A stretch of DNA of 33,302 nucleotides from an uncultured Bacteroidaceae bacterium (GTDB taxonomy: Bacteria > Bacteroidota > Bacteroidia > Bacteroidales > Bacteroidaceae): assembly GCA_905234125.1 (NCBI GenBank), contig CAJOGQ010000027.1, forward strand, positions 1 through 33,302, in the 5' to 3' direction. Under the pieces are notes generated by a model. The model was not told the DNA's origin and did no database searches. It worked only from the letters and a program-made list of their open reading frames with translations. A program made the position numbers and the translations under genes. Positions 1-9,300 of this stretch are shown here, one piece after another. Numbering within the stretch: position 1 is the first letter of the stretch; each line of letters opens with the position of its first letter.

Positions 1-885
1 GCCCGTGCTGCCAATGGCGTTATCGTCATCACCACCAAGAAGGGTAAAATGGGACGACCAGTGGTGAACTTCTCTACCAAACTGACGTATAGCCCTCGTG
101 CCAGCATCGACCGTCTGAACCTCCTCAATGCCGACGAGAAGGTGGGGCTGGAACTCGATTTGCTTCGCAGCGGTTACGACTATCGTCAGCACAAGGGTGG
201 GGTGGCAAACATCCTCGACGAGTTGGGTGAGTTCGACACCTATCAGACAGGAGGTTGGGATGCCCTTTCGTTGCAGGCTCAGGAACGTATCAATCGGCTG
301 CGCACCATCAACACCGACTGGAACGACATCCTCTTCCGTAACGTGTTCAATCAGGAATACAACGCCAGCATCAGTGGTGGAAGTGAGAATGCCCATTACT
401 ATGCGTCGGCTGGATATTACAATGAGCAGGGAACGGTGAAGGGAGTGGAGAACAACCGTTACAACATCACCCTGAAGACCGACTTCAAGATCAACAAGAT
501 ACTGAAGATAGGAGTCAGCCTCTTTGCCAACCAGCGCAAGCAGAAAAGTTACATGACGGATACGGGTGGTTTCACCAATCCCGTCTATTACTCCCGCATG
601 GCGAATCCCTATTTCGAGCCATTCGATGCCGATGGCCACTACATCTACGACACCAACGTGCAGGGACGTGAGAACGAAGTGCCCGACTTCAACATCTTTG
701 AGGAGCGTGCCAACACCTCCAAGCAACGCATAGACCGTTCTGTGATGGCAATTCTCGATGCAGAACTAAAATTCAATCAGCACTTGAAATTGACTTCTCA
801 GTTTGGTTTGCAACATGACAACTACACGCTGAAGCGCTATGCAGGACACAACTCCTACGCCCTAAGGCATACGCCACCTATATGA
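1..885 (+). CDS. SusC/RagA TonB-dependent transporter, N-terminal fragment (5' cut by window, frameshifted at 3' end)
   Basis: SusC proteins are outer-membrane barrels that import oligosaccharides with energy from TonB, under a SusD lid. The frame is open from base 1 and reads ARAANGVIVITTKKGK, the conserved end of the plug domain, so the true start lies before the window; the first in-window ATG (49) is not the real start. Early barrel strands follow, with the family phrase 'YNASISGGSENAHYYASAGY' about 100 residues in. The frame stops at 885, but the homologous reading continues in frame 3 (KAYATYMIDGERKS), so this and the next entry are two halves of one gene. Family assignment is firm. Whether the break is biological or a sequencing error cannot be told from here. 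Confidence 0.9.
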   Translation, partial: ARAANGVIVITTKKGKMGRPVVNFSTKLTYSPRASIDRLNLLNADEKVGLELDLLRSGYDYRQHKGGVANILDELGEFDTYQTGGWDALSLQAQERINRLRTINTDWNDILFRNVFNQEYNASISGGSENAHYYASAGYYNEQGTVKGVENNRYNITLKTDFKINKILKIGVSLFANQRKQKSYMTDTGGFTNPVYYSRMANPYFEPFDADGHYIYDTNVQGRENEVPDFNIFEERANTSKQRIDRSVMAILDAELKFNQHLKLTSQFGLQHDNYTLKRYAGHNSYALRHTPPI

Positions 886-2531
886 TAGATGGTGAACGCA
901 AGAGCATCTTCCCTGATGGAGGAATGAAGAAACAGGGTGAGTCGAACACAGACCAGTGGACTTGGAAGGCGATGCTCGAATGGAACCAGCGTTTCAACGA
1001 GATTCACGATGTGGAACTGATGGGTGGTACGGAAGTGCGTCATGTGGAGAGCGAGTTGCTCACATCGACGGCTTACGGCTATGATGATCGTACCCTAACC
1101 ACGCAACCCGTTCTCTTCCCTACGGAAAGCATCGGACAGCGCTATCCTCTTCATGAGGAGGCACATACGGAGAATGCCTACGTGTCTTGGTTTGCTACAG
1201 GTTCTTATACTTTCCTGCATCGCTACACGTTGGGAGCCAGCGTCCGTTTCGATGGTTCTGATGTGTTTGGTGTGGCAAAGAAATACAGATATCTGCCTCT
1301 CTATTCTTTCAGCGGACTCTGGCGTGCCAAAGATGAGAAGTTCATGGAGGGCGTCAAGTGGCTTGAAGAGTTGAACCTGCGTGCCTCCTATGGTTTGCAG
1401 GGTAATATCGACAAGAACACCTCGCCTTATCTGATCGGCACGTTTAACAAAATCAGTGTGTTGCCTGACAATGTGGAGACCATCATCGCAGCGGAGACGG
1501 CACCTAACCCTAATCTGAAATGGGAGAAGACCAAGAACGTGAATGCGGGCTTGGATTTGGGCTTCCTCCATAATCGCATCCGACTCACTGTCGATTACTA
1601 CTACCGCCGTTCCACTGACCTCATCTCCTCACGTCAATTGCCGTTGGAGACGGGCTTTGCGATGACAACGGTGAACTGGGCATCGATGGAGAACAAGGGT
1701 TGGGAGTTTGCTCTCAACACCAGAAATGTCGCCACAAAGAATTTCACGTGGACGACGAGCCTGAACTTGGGCTTCAACAAGAACAAGATTCTCAATGAGA
1801 CGGTGGCTGAGAACTCCACCTATCCTGCTCGTGAGGGTTATCCTGTGGGTGCCATCTTTGCTTACAAGACTGCAGGTATCGATGCTGATGGCTATCCACT
1901 CTTCGAGGCAAAGGATGGAACGGTTCAAACGGCTTCTGAGTTCTTCCAGCTCAATCGATTTGGTGCCTCGACCCTCACAGCTGAGGAGCAGCGTGACCTC
2001 TACACCTACATGGGTACGACCGAACCCAAGTGTTCAGGAGGTTTCATCAACACCTTCGAATTGGGCGACTGGCAACTCAATATCAACTTCATGTTCAACC
2101 TGGGCATGAAAGTGCGTACACAACCCAGTTATTCCAACACCTACTTCGACAGAGGTCTGAACACCAATCACGACATCTTGCATCGTTGGGTGGAAGGAGG
2201 ATCTGGTACAATGCCAGCCTTGCTCACCTCCACAACGGATCGTGCCAATGAATACACCCACTTCTCTGAGTACAATACCTACTCGATGCTCGACCTTTGG
2301 GTGCGCAAACAGAACTACTGCCGACTTCAGTCTGTGCGTCTGGGCTATCGTATTCCCAAGAAGTACCTTACGCCGATAGGCATTGCTGGTGCCAGCCTTT
2401 CCTTGGAGGCTCGTAACCTCTTCGTCATTGCCAGCAACTACGACAATTATCTCGACCCAGAGACGATGGGCAACCCATACGCACAGCCCATCCCCAAGAG
2501 TTTCATCTTTGGTGTGAACGTGAACTTCTAA
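882..2531 (+). CDS. SusC/RagA TonB-dependent transporter, C-terminal fragment
   Basis: This is the rest of the SusC beta-barrel. It continues the fragment above after a one-base frame change at about 862-870, so the ATG at 882 is probably not a natural start. SusC hallmarks include YVSWFATGSYTFLHRYTLGA, LNLRASYGLQGN, NPNLKWEKTKNVNAGLDLGF, VDYYYRRSTDLI and the C-terminal SLSLEARNLFVIASNYDNYL. It ends in the aromatic residue typical of outer-membrane barrels (FGVNVNF). The gene lies 12 bases before the SusD gene, the canonical susC-susD order. If the frameshift is real, no full transporter would be made and the SusD partner would be orphaned. Confidence 0.92.
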   Translation: MIDGERKSIFPDGGMKKQGESNTDQWTWKAMLEWNQRFNEIHDVELMGGTEVRHVESELLTSTAYGYDDRTLTTQPVLFPTESIGQRYPLHEEAHTENAYVSWFATGSYTFLHRYTLGASVRFDGSDVFGVAKKYRYLPLYSFSGLWRAKDEKFMEGVKWLEELNLRASYGLQGNIDKNTSPYLIGTFNKISVLPDNVETIIAAETAPNPNLKWEKTKNVNAGLDLGFLHNRIRLTVDYYYRRSTDLISSRQLPLETGFAMTTVNWASMENKGWEFALNTRNVATKNFTWTTSLNLGFNKNKILNETVAENSTYPAREGYPVGAIFAYKTAGIDADGYPLFEAKDGTVQTASEFFQLNRFGASTLTAEEQRDLYTYMGTTEPKCSGGFINTFELGDWQLNINFMFNLGMKVRTQPSYSNTYFDRGLNTNHDILHRWVEGGSGTMPALLTSTTDRANEYTHFSEYNTYSMLDLWVRKQNYCRLQSVRLGYRIPKKYLTPIGIAGASLSLEARNLFVIASNYDNYLDPETMGNPYAQPIPKSFIFGVNVNF

Positions 2532-2543
2532 ATTCAGCGAACA

Positions 2544-3884
2544 ATGAAAATCAGAAACATCATATTGAGCCTCCTCACAGCCGTCGCTTTTGTTTCCTGC
2601 GACGACTTCCTCGACATCACCCCCACTGGTAAGGTGATTGCCAAGACGGGTGAGGAATATCGTGCCTTGCTTACCTATGAGTACAAGTACTTCCCCAAGG
2701 ATCGTCACATGACGACTGTGCGTACTGACGAGATCCTGATGGATAAGTCGAAGACTTCGTCTACCGACCTTGATGCTTACCTCGATCTTTGGCGATGGAA
2801 GGATGACAATCCGTCACCCACTACAAGTTACTTCAACTGGCGCAACTACTACCATACCATCTATATTGCCAACTACCTTATTGAGCATCAGGATGAAATC
2901 TCTAATGCCTCGCACGATGAGGTGGAGCAGTTGGTGGGTGAGGCATATATGTTGCGAGCCTACGCTCACTTCTTGCTCGTCAACCTCTATGCGGAGCCTT
3001 ATACCCATTGCCATCCAGCCACCACACGAGGTGTGCCCATCATGTTGGAGGCTGATGTCAATGCCATTCCTGGTTCCAGTAGTGTGGAGGCTGTCTATCA
3101 GCAGGTGTTGGCTGACATTGCTGAGGCAGAGAAGCATCTGACGGTTGCCGCTTGGCCTGAAGGGGAGAACTACCGTTTCAACAAGGTGTCTGCTCAGGCA
3201 CTCTTCGCGCGTACATATTTATATATGGGACGTTGGAACGATGCGCTCACGGCTTCTCAAAAAGTCATTGAGGCACATGGCACTCTCGAAGATTTGAACA
3301 CCTCGACCACTTTGCCCAACAGCTACAAGTCTGTGGAGAGCATTGTGGCGTTGGAGAAGTTTTCAAATAACCTCTTCACCGTCATCGATTTGCCTGCTCC
3401 AGACTTTATCAATCTCTATCGTTCAGGTGACCAGCGTCGCACGAAGTACTTCAAGCGTGTCACCTCTTCCACCTACAGCCTCCTGAAGGGTGGAGACGAC
3501 GAGTTCTCTTGTTCCTTCCGTAGCGCAGAAGCCTATCTGACGGCCTCTGAATGTGCTGTTCGATTGGGCAACACGGCTGATGCCATCGACTTCTTAAAGC
3601 CCCTTTTGGAGAAGCGACTCAATACTGATGCCTATCAGGCTGAACTCGACCTCATCACCCCGATGACGGCTGATGACCTCTTGCAGGAAATCCTTGATGA
3701 GCGTACCCGTGAACTCGCTTTCGAGGGACACCGTTGGTATGACCTTCGTCGCACTACACAGCCTGAACTGACCCACATTTACGATGGTGAGACCTACACG
3801 CTGACGAAAGAGAAGTACACGATGCGCTTCCCAACTGAGGCAGTGGAGGCCAATCCTGAGATAGAACGATGGGAGGTGAAATAA
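2544..3884 (+). CDS. SusD/RagB-family surface glycan-binding lipoprotein
   Basis: SusD proteins are outer-leaflet lipoproteins that bind glycans and close over the SusC barrel. The 446-residue product has a lipoprotein signal peptide with a lipobox ending at Cys19 (AVAFVSC), followed by acidic residues (CDDFLDITPTG) that resemble the Bacteroidetes surface-export signal. SusD hallmarks are the TPR-like helical segment 'EAYMLRAYAHFLLVNLYAEPY' near residues 130-155, 'AQALFARTYLYMGRWNDAL' near 225 and the C-terminal 'ILDERTRELAFEGHRWYDLRR'. It is shorter than the usual 500-600 residues; the central and late loops are reduced, but both ends look intact. It starts 12 bases after the SusC stop and is surely cotranscribed with it. 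Confidence 0.95.
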   Translation: MKIRNIILSLLTAVAFVSCDDFLDITPTGKVIAKTGEEYRALLTYEYKYFPKDRHMTTVRTDEILMDKSKTSSTDLDAYLDLWRWKDDNPSPTTSYFNWRNYYHTIYIANYLIEHQDEISNASHDEVEQLVGEAYMLRAYAHFLLVNLYAEPYTHCHPATTRGVPIMLEADVNAIPGSSSVEAVYQQVLADIAEAEKHLTVAAWPEGENYRFNKVSAQALFARTYLYMGRWNDALTASQKVIEAHGTLEDLNTSTTLPNSYKSVESIVALEKFSNNLFTVIDLPAPDFINLYRSGDQRRTKYFKRVTSSTYSLLKGGDDEFSCSFRSAEAYLTASECAVRLGNTADAIDFLKPLLEKRLNTDAYQAELDLITPMTADDLLQEILDERTRELAFEGHRWYDLRRTTQPELTHIYDGETYTLTKEKYTMRFPTEAVEANPEIERWEVK

Positions 3885-3888
3885 ACAT

Positions 3889-3902
3889 ACCCCCATTGGG
3901 GT
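3889..3902 (+). other. Short GC hairpin between susD and the next gene
   Basis: ACCCC-CATT-GGGGT forms a 5-bp stem five bases after the susD stop. It has no T-tract and is too weak for a confident terminator; it could tune expression within the operon. Confidence 0.3.
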
Positions 3903-3961
3903 GATAAAGCAGATTAAACAGATTTATTCATATATTATTAACCTTCAAAAATTAAAAGAGT

Positions 3962-5869
3962 ATGAAGAAATTATTACTTAGTTTGGTAGCCTTCATGGCT
4001 ACGATGGGTGCATTTGCACAGGATGGTTGGGAGAAGTCTTTCACTCCTGTCTCTGATGCAAAAGAATTGAGTGGCGTGCATGTGGCACAGTCTGGCGATG
4101 GCTCAGTCTATGCTTCGAGTACCTACAATCAGGCCTTCACCTTCGCTGGCAAGTCAGTGAAGAACGATGACGCAATGACCTCAGCTGTCATTGTGAAGTA
4201 CGACAAGACTGGTGCTGAGCAATGGGCTGTGACCATTTATGGTAAGGCTGAAGTGACAGCTATGATTTCCACAGCGGATGGAACACTCTATGCCGCAGGT
4301 ACTTACAAGGACAATGTGACCTTTACTGATGCTGAAGGTATGGGTCCCGTTGTGGCTTACAGTGAGGATTACACCTATGGTTTTGTGATGAAGGTGGACG
4401 CGAATGGCTCCATTAAGAAAGTGGAGGTGCTTGCTGTGGAGCCTGACCCAGACTTGCTTGAATCAGGTCTTTACTATCCAGAGGGTCTCTACTGCACACC
4501 TAACGCCATCAAGCTCAATGACGACCGTGTTTATGTGGCTGCCAGTTATAATGCCAATGTGCCTTCATTGGGTTGGCAGGCTGCCTATCTGAACGTGTTC
4601 GACTTTATGTATATGGAGAACCGTAGCAAGGGTGTCTTCTCGCTCAGTGCAGACAACCTCGCAGATCCCAAGAGCGAACTGACCGTACAGAGCACAGAGC
4701 GTATTTCCTATGATCAGTGCTATCCAGAAGCCCTCAACTTCGACTTCGATGATAAGGGCAATGTTTGCTTCGCCTTCGTTGGTTTTGGTAACCTCACTTT
4801 GGCTACCCCCAATAGTAGCAAGAACTTCAATTTCGAGACAACTGATGACGAAAGTGGTATGAAGGAGCACGCTTTGGTGGGTGGTGCCATCAACGGAACG
4901 GACATTAATGCCAATATCTATCACGCTGAGAAGAATGATGGGGAAGCAATACCTTACAGCATCGTTGGCATGTATGCACAAGATGGAGTCATCTATCTGG
5001 GTGGTACGGCTTATGGCAACTTCTGGTTTGATTCTTCTGTGACGAATGCCTTCACCTATGCTTATGTAACAGCCATCGATATGAGCACCAGTGCTGCGAA
5101 ATGGAGTAAGGCAAATGAATCAGAGAGTCAAGCTGTCATAATGAATGTGATGGGTGAAAACGTTTTCCTTGCTACAGATAAGGCTATTATCCATATGGAG
5201 GCTGCCACAGGTAAGTCTGAAACTGGTACGACCATCGTTGCTGATGCAAGTGATTGTGGCGACTATGCAGCGGTTGTCATTGTGAATGATAGCAAGGTGA
5301 CAGTCAATTCTCGGACTGTGATAGAAGAAAAAGAGGAGGAGGGCTTGATTGAGATTCCTCAGAGTCAGGGTAGGGAGTACGATGATTTCGCTCGTGCAGA
5401 ATTGGTGGAAGGCGAAGACTACAACACTTACACAGTGAATGCAGACTTGACTATCGCCATCAAGATGATGGATGTTGATGTGGAAGGTTGCGACTATGTG
5501 CTTGTGAGATTTGCTGAGCCTGTGGCTGCTGGTTGGAAGATTGCATTCTGGAACAGCCAGGAACTGGTGGATATCCCAGCAGGTGAAACAGAATTCAAAT
5601 ATGAATTTGCCAACGATCCTCTTGGACATTGCGATGTTGTGGATGGCATCCTTCCACAGATTTGTATGATGACCTTCTTCGGTGGCTATGAGAAACCTCT
5701 GGTGGCTAAGGTGGTAGGTATCTACAAACATAAGATTGGTGGAGAAGACGCTATCGAGAAGATTAACGTTGCTTCTCAGAAAGCTAACGGCAAGTACTTC
5801 CAGAACGGTCAGGTGTTCATCCTGAAGAACGGCGTGAAGTACAACATGGCTGGACAGAGAATTAAGTAA
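3962..5869 (+). CDS. Secreted propeller-like protein of the PUL, possible glycan-binding accessory
   Basis: The 635-residue product has a Sec signal peptide (MKKLLLSLVAFMATMGAFAQ). The N-terminal two thirds repeat a blade-like pattern 'xYxaGxYxxnxtF': VYASSTYNQAFTF, LYAAGTYKDNVTF, VYVAASYNANVPS, VCFAFVGFGNLTL and IYLGGTAYGNFWF. This resembles bacterial beta-propeller (SBBP-type) repeats. A beta-sandwich-like region follows from about residue 470. The last residues (GKYFQNGQVFILKNGVKYN, then MAGQRIK) form a Prevotella-type C-terminal extension, distinct from the 'YTLSG' tail of later genes. An AAAAGAG precedes the ATG. Its place directly after susD is where surface glycan-binding proteins usually sit, so a binding role is an inference; no lipobox and no catalytic motif are visible. 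Confidence 0.7.
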   Translation: MKKLLLSLVAFMATMGAFAQDGWEKSFTPVSDAKELSGVHVAQSGDGSVYASSTYNQAFTFAGKSVKNDDAMTSAVIVKYDKTGAEQWAVTIYGKAEVTAMISTADGTLYAAGTYKDNVTFTDAEGMGPVVAYSEDYTYGFVMKVDANGSIKKVEVLAVEPDPDLLESGLYYPEGLYCTPNAIKLNDDRVYVAASYNANVPSLGWQAAYLNVFDFMYMENRSKGVFSLSADNLADPKSELTVQSTERISYDQCYPEALNFDFDDKGNVCFAFVGFGNLTLATPNSSKNFNFETTDDESGMKEHALVGGAINGTDINANIYHAEKNDGEAIPYSIVGMYAQDGVIYLGGTAYGNFWFDSSVTNAFTYAYVTAIDMSTSAAKWSKANESESQAVIMNVMGENVFLATDKAIIHMEAATGKSETGTTIVADASDCGDYAAVVIVNDSKVTVNSRTVIEEKEEEGLIEIPQSQGREYDDFARAELVEGEDYNTYTVNADLTIAIKMMDVDVEGCDYVLVRFAEPVAAGWKIAFWNSQELVDIPAGETEFKYEFANDPLGHCDVVDGILPQICMMTFFGGYEKPLVAKVVGIYKHKIGGEDAIEKINVASQKANGKYFQNGQVFILKNGVKYNMAGQRIK

Positions 5870-5885
5870 GTTCTTTTAGGGCGAC

Positions 5886-6227
5886 ATGCGCATCATTTAC
5901 ACGCATCGATTCCCTTCTGGTGACTTTCACGGTATCAACATGTTTGGTACCGTGTTTGTTCAGCGCCGTTGGGGAAAGTTCCTGCCATACGAGGTGAACC
6001 ACGAGATGATTCACTCCTATCAGCAGTGGGAACTGACGTATCTGGTCTTCTACACGCTCTATGTGTTGGAGTTCTTGGTGCGTTTGGTGCAATGTCGTTG
6101 GAATACAGATCGTGCCTACCGTTCGATTTCCTTCGAACGGGAGGCATTTGCCCACGAACGCGATTTCCAGTATCTGCGTCATCGTCGGCCTTTTGCGTGG
6201 TTGCGTTTTTGGGTGGACAAAGGTTAA
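5886..6227 (+). CDS. Small membrane protein with an HExxH (HEMIH) motif
   Basis: This 113-residue protein has no signal peptide. It carries NHEMIHSYQQWE with H39-E40-x-x-H43, the zincin zinc-binding signature, followed by one hydrophobic segment at about residues 52-70 (YLVFYTLYVLEFLVRLVQ). A second conserved-looking acidic block FEREAFAHE near residues 83-92 could give a third metal ligand. It looks like a small uncharacterised Bacteroidetes family. The ATG is 17 bases after the previous stop and the gene ends in a strong terminator, so it appears to be the last gene of the susCD transcript. Proteolytic activity is inference; at this size it may be a metal-binding remnant. Confidence 0.75.
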   Translation: MRIIYTHRFPSGDFHGINMFGTVFVQRRWGKFLPYEVNHEMIHSYQQWELTYLVFYTLYVLEFLVRLVQCRWNTDRAYRSISFEREAFAHERDFQYLRHRRPFAWLRFWVDKG

Positions 6228-6255
6228 AAAAGGGGGAATTCTCCCTTTTTGTTTT
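6226..6255 (+). terminator. Rho-independent terminator after the susCD operon
   Basis: A nearly perfect palindrome at 6227-6250 (AAAAAGGGGGAATTC then TCCCTTTTT) with one G-U pair overlaps the stop codon of the HEMIH gene and is followed by GTTTT. It separates the transporter operon from the galactosidases. Confidence 0.8.
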
Positions 6256-6289
6256 AAAATAACGGGTTCCCATCAACAAAGATAGGGTG

Positions 6290-6325
6290 TTTGCGATGTG
6301 GAACGAAATAAAAGTCGTACCTTTG
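6290..6325 (+). promoter_or_regulatory. Bacteroidetes-type promoter for the GH2-GH27 operon
   Basis: A TACCTTTG box at 6318-6325 fits the -7 consensus TAnnTTTG. A TTTG at 6290-6293 is the best -33 candidate, though its 24-base spacer is longer than the usual 19-21. The box lies inside the upstream-extended GH2 frame, which supports translation from ATG 6365. Confidence 0.6.
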
Positions 6326-6364
6326 TGGCGAAAACTAATCAAATCAATCAAATACGTATTACTG

Positions 6365-9300
6365 ATGGAAAAGAACAATCAAAGAATTGCGTGGCGACGC
6401 TTAGGTGCGTTGGCATTGTTTGTAGGCTTGGGTGCTGTGAGTGCTTCGGCTCAGACGGGTAAGGAATGGGACGATGTGAAGGTGACGAGTGTGCATCGTG
6501 AGGAGGCTCACACAATAGCCATTCCGATGGCGAGCGAGGCTGATGTGGCCAAGAACGACATGGGGCTTTCGCCTTATTACCAGTCGTTGGATGGCACGTG
6601 GAAGTTCTATTGGGTGAAGAACCCTAACCTGGTGCAGAACGCGATGTGTAACAAGGATTATGATGACAGCTCATGGACAGACATCGATGTGCCGTCGAGC
6701 TGGCAGGTGTGGGGTCTGAATCACGGCAAGAGCTGGGACAAGCCTCTCTATTGCAACGTGGCCTATCCGTTTTCCTACAACGAATCGACTTGGAGCGTGA
6801 TGGCCGATCGTCCAGGGTGGTTCACCTACAAGGGCGACATGACCAATCCTGTGGGCACCTATCGCAGGAAATTCACTGTGCCTAAGGAGTGGAAGGATCG
6901 TGATGTATATGTGCGCTTCAACAGCGTGGGTCACGGCTACTACCTTTGGGTGAACGGCGAGCGTGTGGGTTACTCGGAGGACTCCTATCTTCCATCTGAG
7001 TTCAACATCACGGACTATTTGACCACAGGTGAGAACACCATCGCCTTGCAGGTGTATCGCTTCACCAGCGGTTCCTTCTTGGAGTGTCAGGACTATTGGC
7101 GTCTCACTGGTATTCATCGTCATTGCTTCTTGTGGGCTGCCCCCAAGAGCCAGATTCGTGACTATTTCTTCACGACAGACCTCGATGCCACTTACACAGA
7201 TGCAAAGGCAAATGTGAAGGTGAGAGTTGAAAACTCCCATCTGATATCAGAAGGACAGATTGAGGCTAAAATCATGGATGGCAGCACAGTGATTGCCCAG
7301 ACCTCTTCACAAGTTCAAAGTCCTGCATCTTCTGCCTCTTTTGCTGAGTTGAGCCTCGATATGGAGGTGAAGAACCCTCTGAAGTGGAGTGCTGAGACTC
7401 CGAACCTCTACGACTTGGTGCTGACCCTGAAGGACAAGAAGGGCAATGTCGTTGATATTCGAGGCGGTAAAGTGGGCTTCCGTGAGGTGGGCATCCGTAG
7501 TGATGGCGCCCTCATCATCAATGGTAAGCGTATGGTCTTTCATGGTGTGAACCGTCACGACTTCTCGCCTGTGAACGGACGTGCCATCACAGCTGAGGAG
7601 ATTGAGGAGGACATCAAGACGATGAAGCGACTGAATATCAATGCTGTGCGTACTTCCCACTATCCCAACGATCCTGTGTTCTACGACCTGTGCGACAAAT
7701 ATGGATTGTATGTGTTGGCAGAGGCCAATGTGGAGTGTCACGCCAACATGGGGCTTTCCTCGAAGACGGAGTTCCGTCCAGCGATGGTGGAGCGTTCGGA
7801 GAACCACGTGAAGTGGATGCGCAACCACGTCTGCATCTTCATTTGGTCGTTTGGCAATGAGTCAGGTAATGGAAATAACTTCCAGTATGTGGCCAATGCC
7901 ATCAAGGCACTCGACAAGACGCGTCTGACCCACTACGAGGGCAACAGCGACTATGCCGATGTGAGTTCCACAATGTATGGCAGTTATGAGACGATCGAAA
8001 ATATTGGTGCTTCACGCAAGGGCAAAACGGGTCAAAAGCCTCACATCCAGTGTGAGAACAGCCACTCGATGGGTAACTCGATGGGTAATGTGCGCGATAT
8101 GTTCGACCTCTATGAGAAGTACCCCTGCCTGACGGGTGAGTTCATCTGGGACTTCAAGGATCAGGGTTTGCTGACGAAGAGTACGACGGGGGCTGAGTAT
8201 TGGGCTTATGGAGGTGACTTTGGTGACAATCCCAACGATGGCAACTTCTGTATCAACGGTCTGGTTCGTCCCGACTGGAGCTTCACAGCCAAGTGTTACA
8301 ACACGAAGAAGATTTATCAGCCGTTGGAGTTCAAGGCGAAAGGCAAGACGGGGCAGTTCTTGGTGAAGAACAAGATGGCTTTCTTGCCCAGCACGACCTA
8401 CGATGTGGCTTATCAGATAGAGGATGAGGAGGGGAAGGTGCTTGCAAAGGGAACCCTCGATACAGAAGTGGCGGCCAATGACAGCACGGTTGTGACGCTC
8501 GATTTGTCTGCTGTGGAGACTGTGGAAGCCGACAAGGAGGCTTTCATCCGTTTCACGGCCACTCAAAAGGCAACCACACTTTGGGCTGATGCCGGCTATG
8601 TGGTGGCTGAGGAGAAGCTTTCAGTGAAGGAGGCAAAGAAGGAAATGCTTGACCTGTCGAAGCTGGCGAGTGCTGAGGCTTTGACGTTGGAGGAAGGTGC
8701 GGCCATCGTGACAGTGAGCAACTCACACTTCAAGGCTACTTTTAGCAAGACCTCTGGTACACTGACGAACTACAGCTACGATGGTGTGCAGATGCTCAGC
8801 AAACCGCTGACGCTCAACGTCTTCCGTCTGCCAACAGACAACGACGGACGTCAGACGGGCAGTTGGGACAATATGGGTCTGCGCAAGCTGACGGCTAAAG
8901 GAACTGGGGCTGAATGTGTAAAATCTGAGGACGGCAAGACGGTGAGTGTGACGCTCAACAGCAAGTACACAGGCCGGAACGGAACTACCTTCGATGTGCA
9001 GCTGAGTTTCCTCGTCTGTGCAGACGGTGTGCTGATGGTTAATTCGTTCATCAATCCTTCCATCACGGGTACCGTCATCCCCAAACTGGGCTTCCGTTTG
9101 GAAATGCCAGAAGAGATGGAGCAGTTGGCTTGGTTCGGCAGAGGCCCTTGGGACAGCTATCGCGACCGCAAGGAGGCTTGTCTGCCTGCCATCTATCAGA
9201 GCACAGTGACCGACCAGCGTGAGGATTACATCCTGCCACAGGAACACGGCACGAAGCAGGAGGTGCGCTGGATGTCGCTGACCAACAGCGAAGGTAAGGG

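Noticed and set aside
6287-6364. 26-codon upstream extension of the GH2 gene
   Set aside because: It spans the predicted -7 promoter box and would hide the signal peptide; ATG 6365 is a better start.
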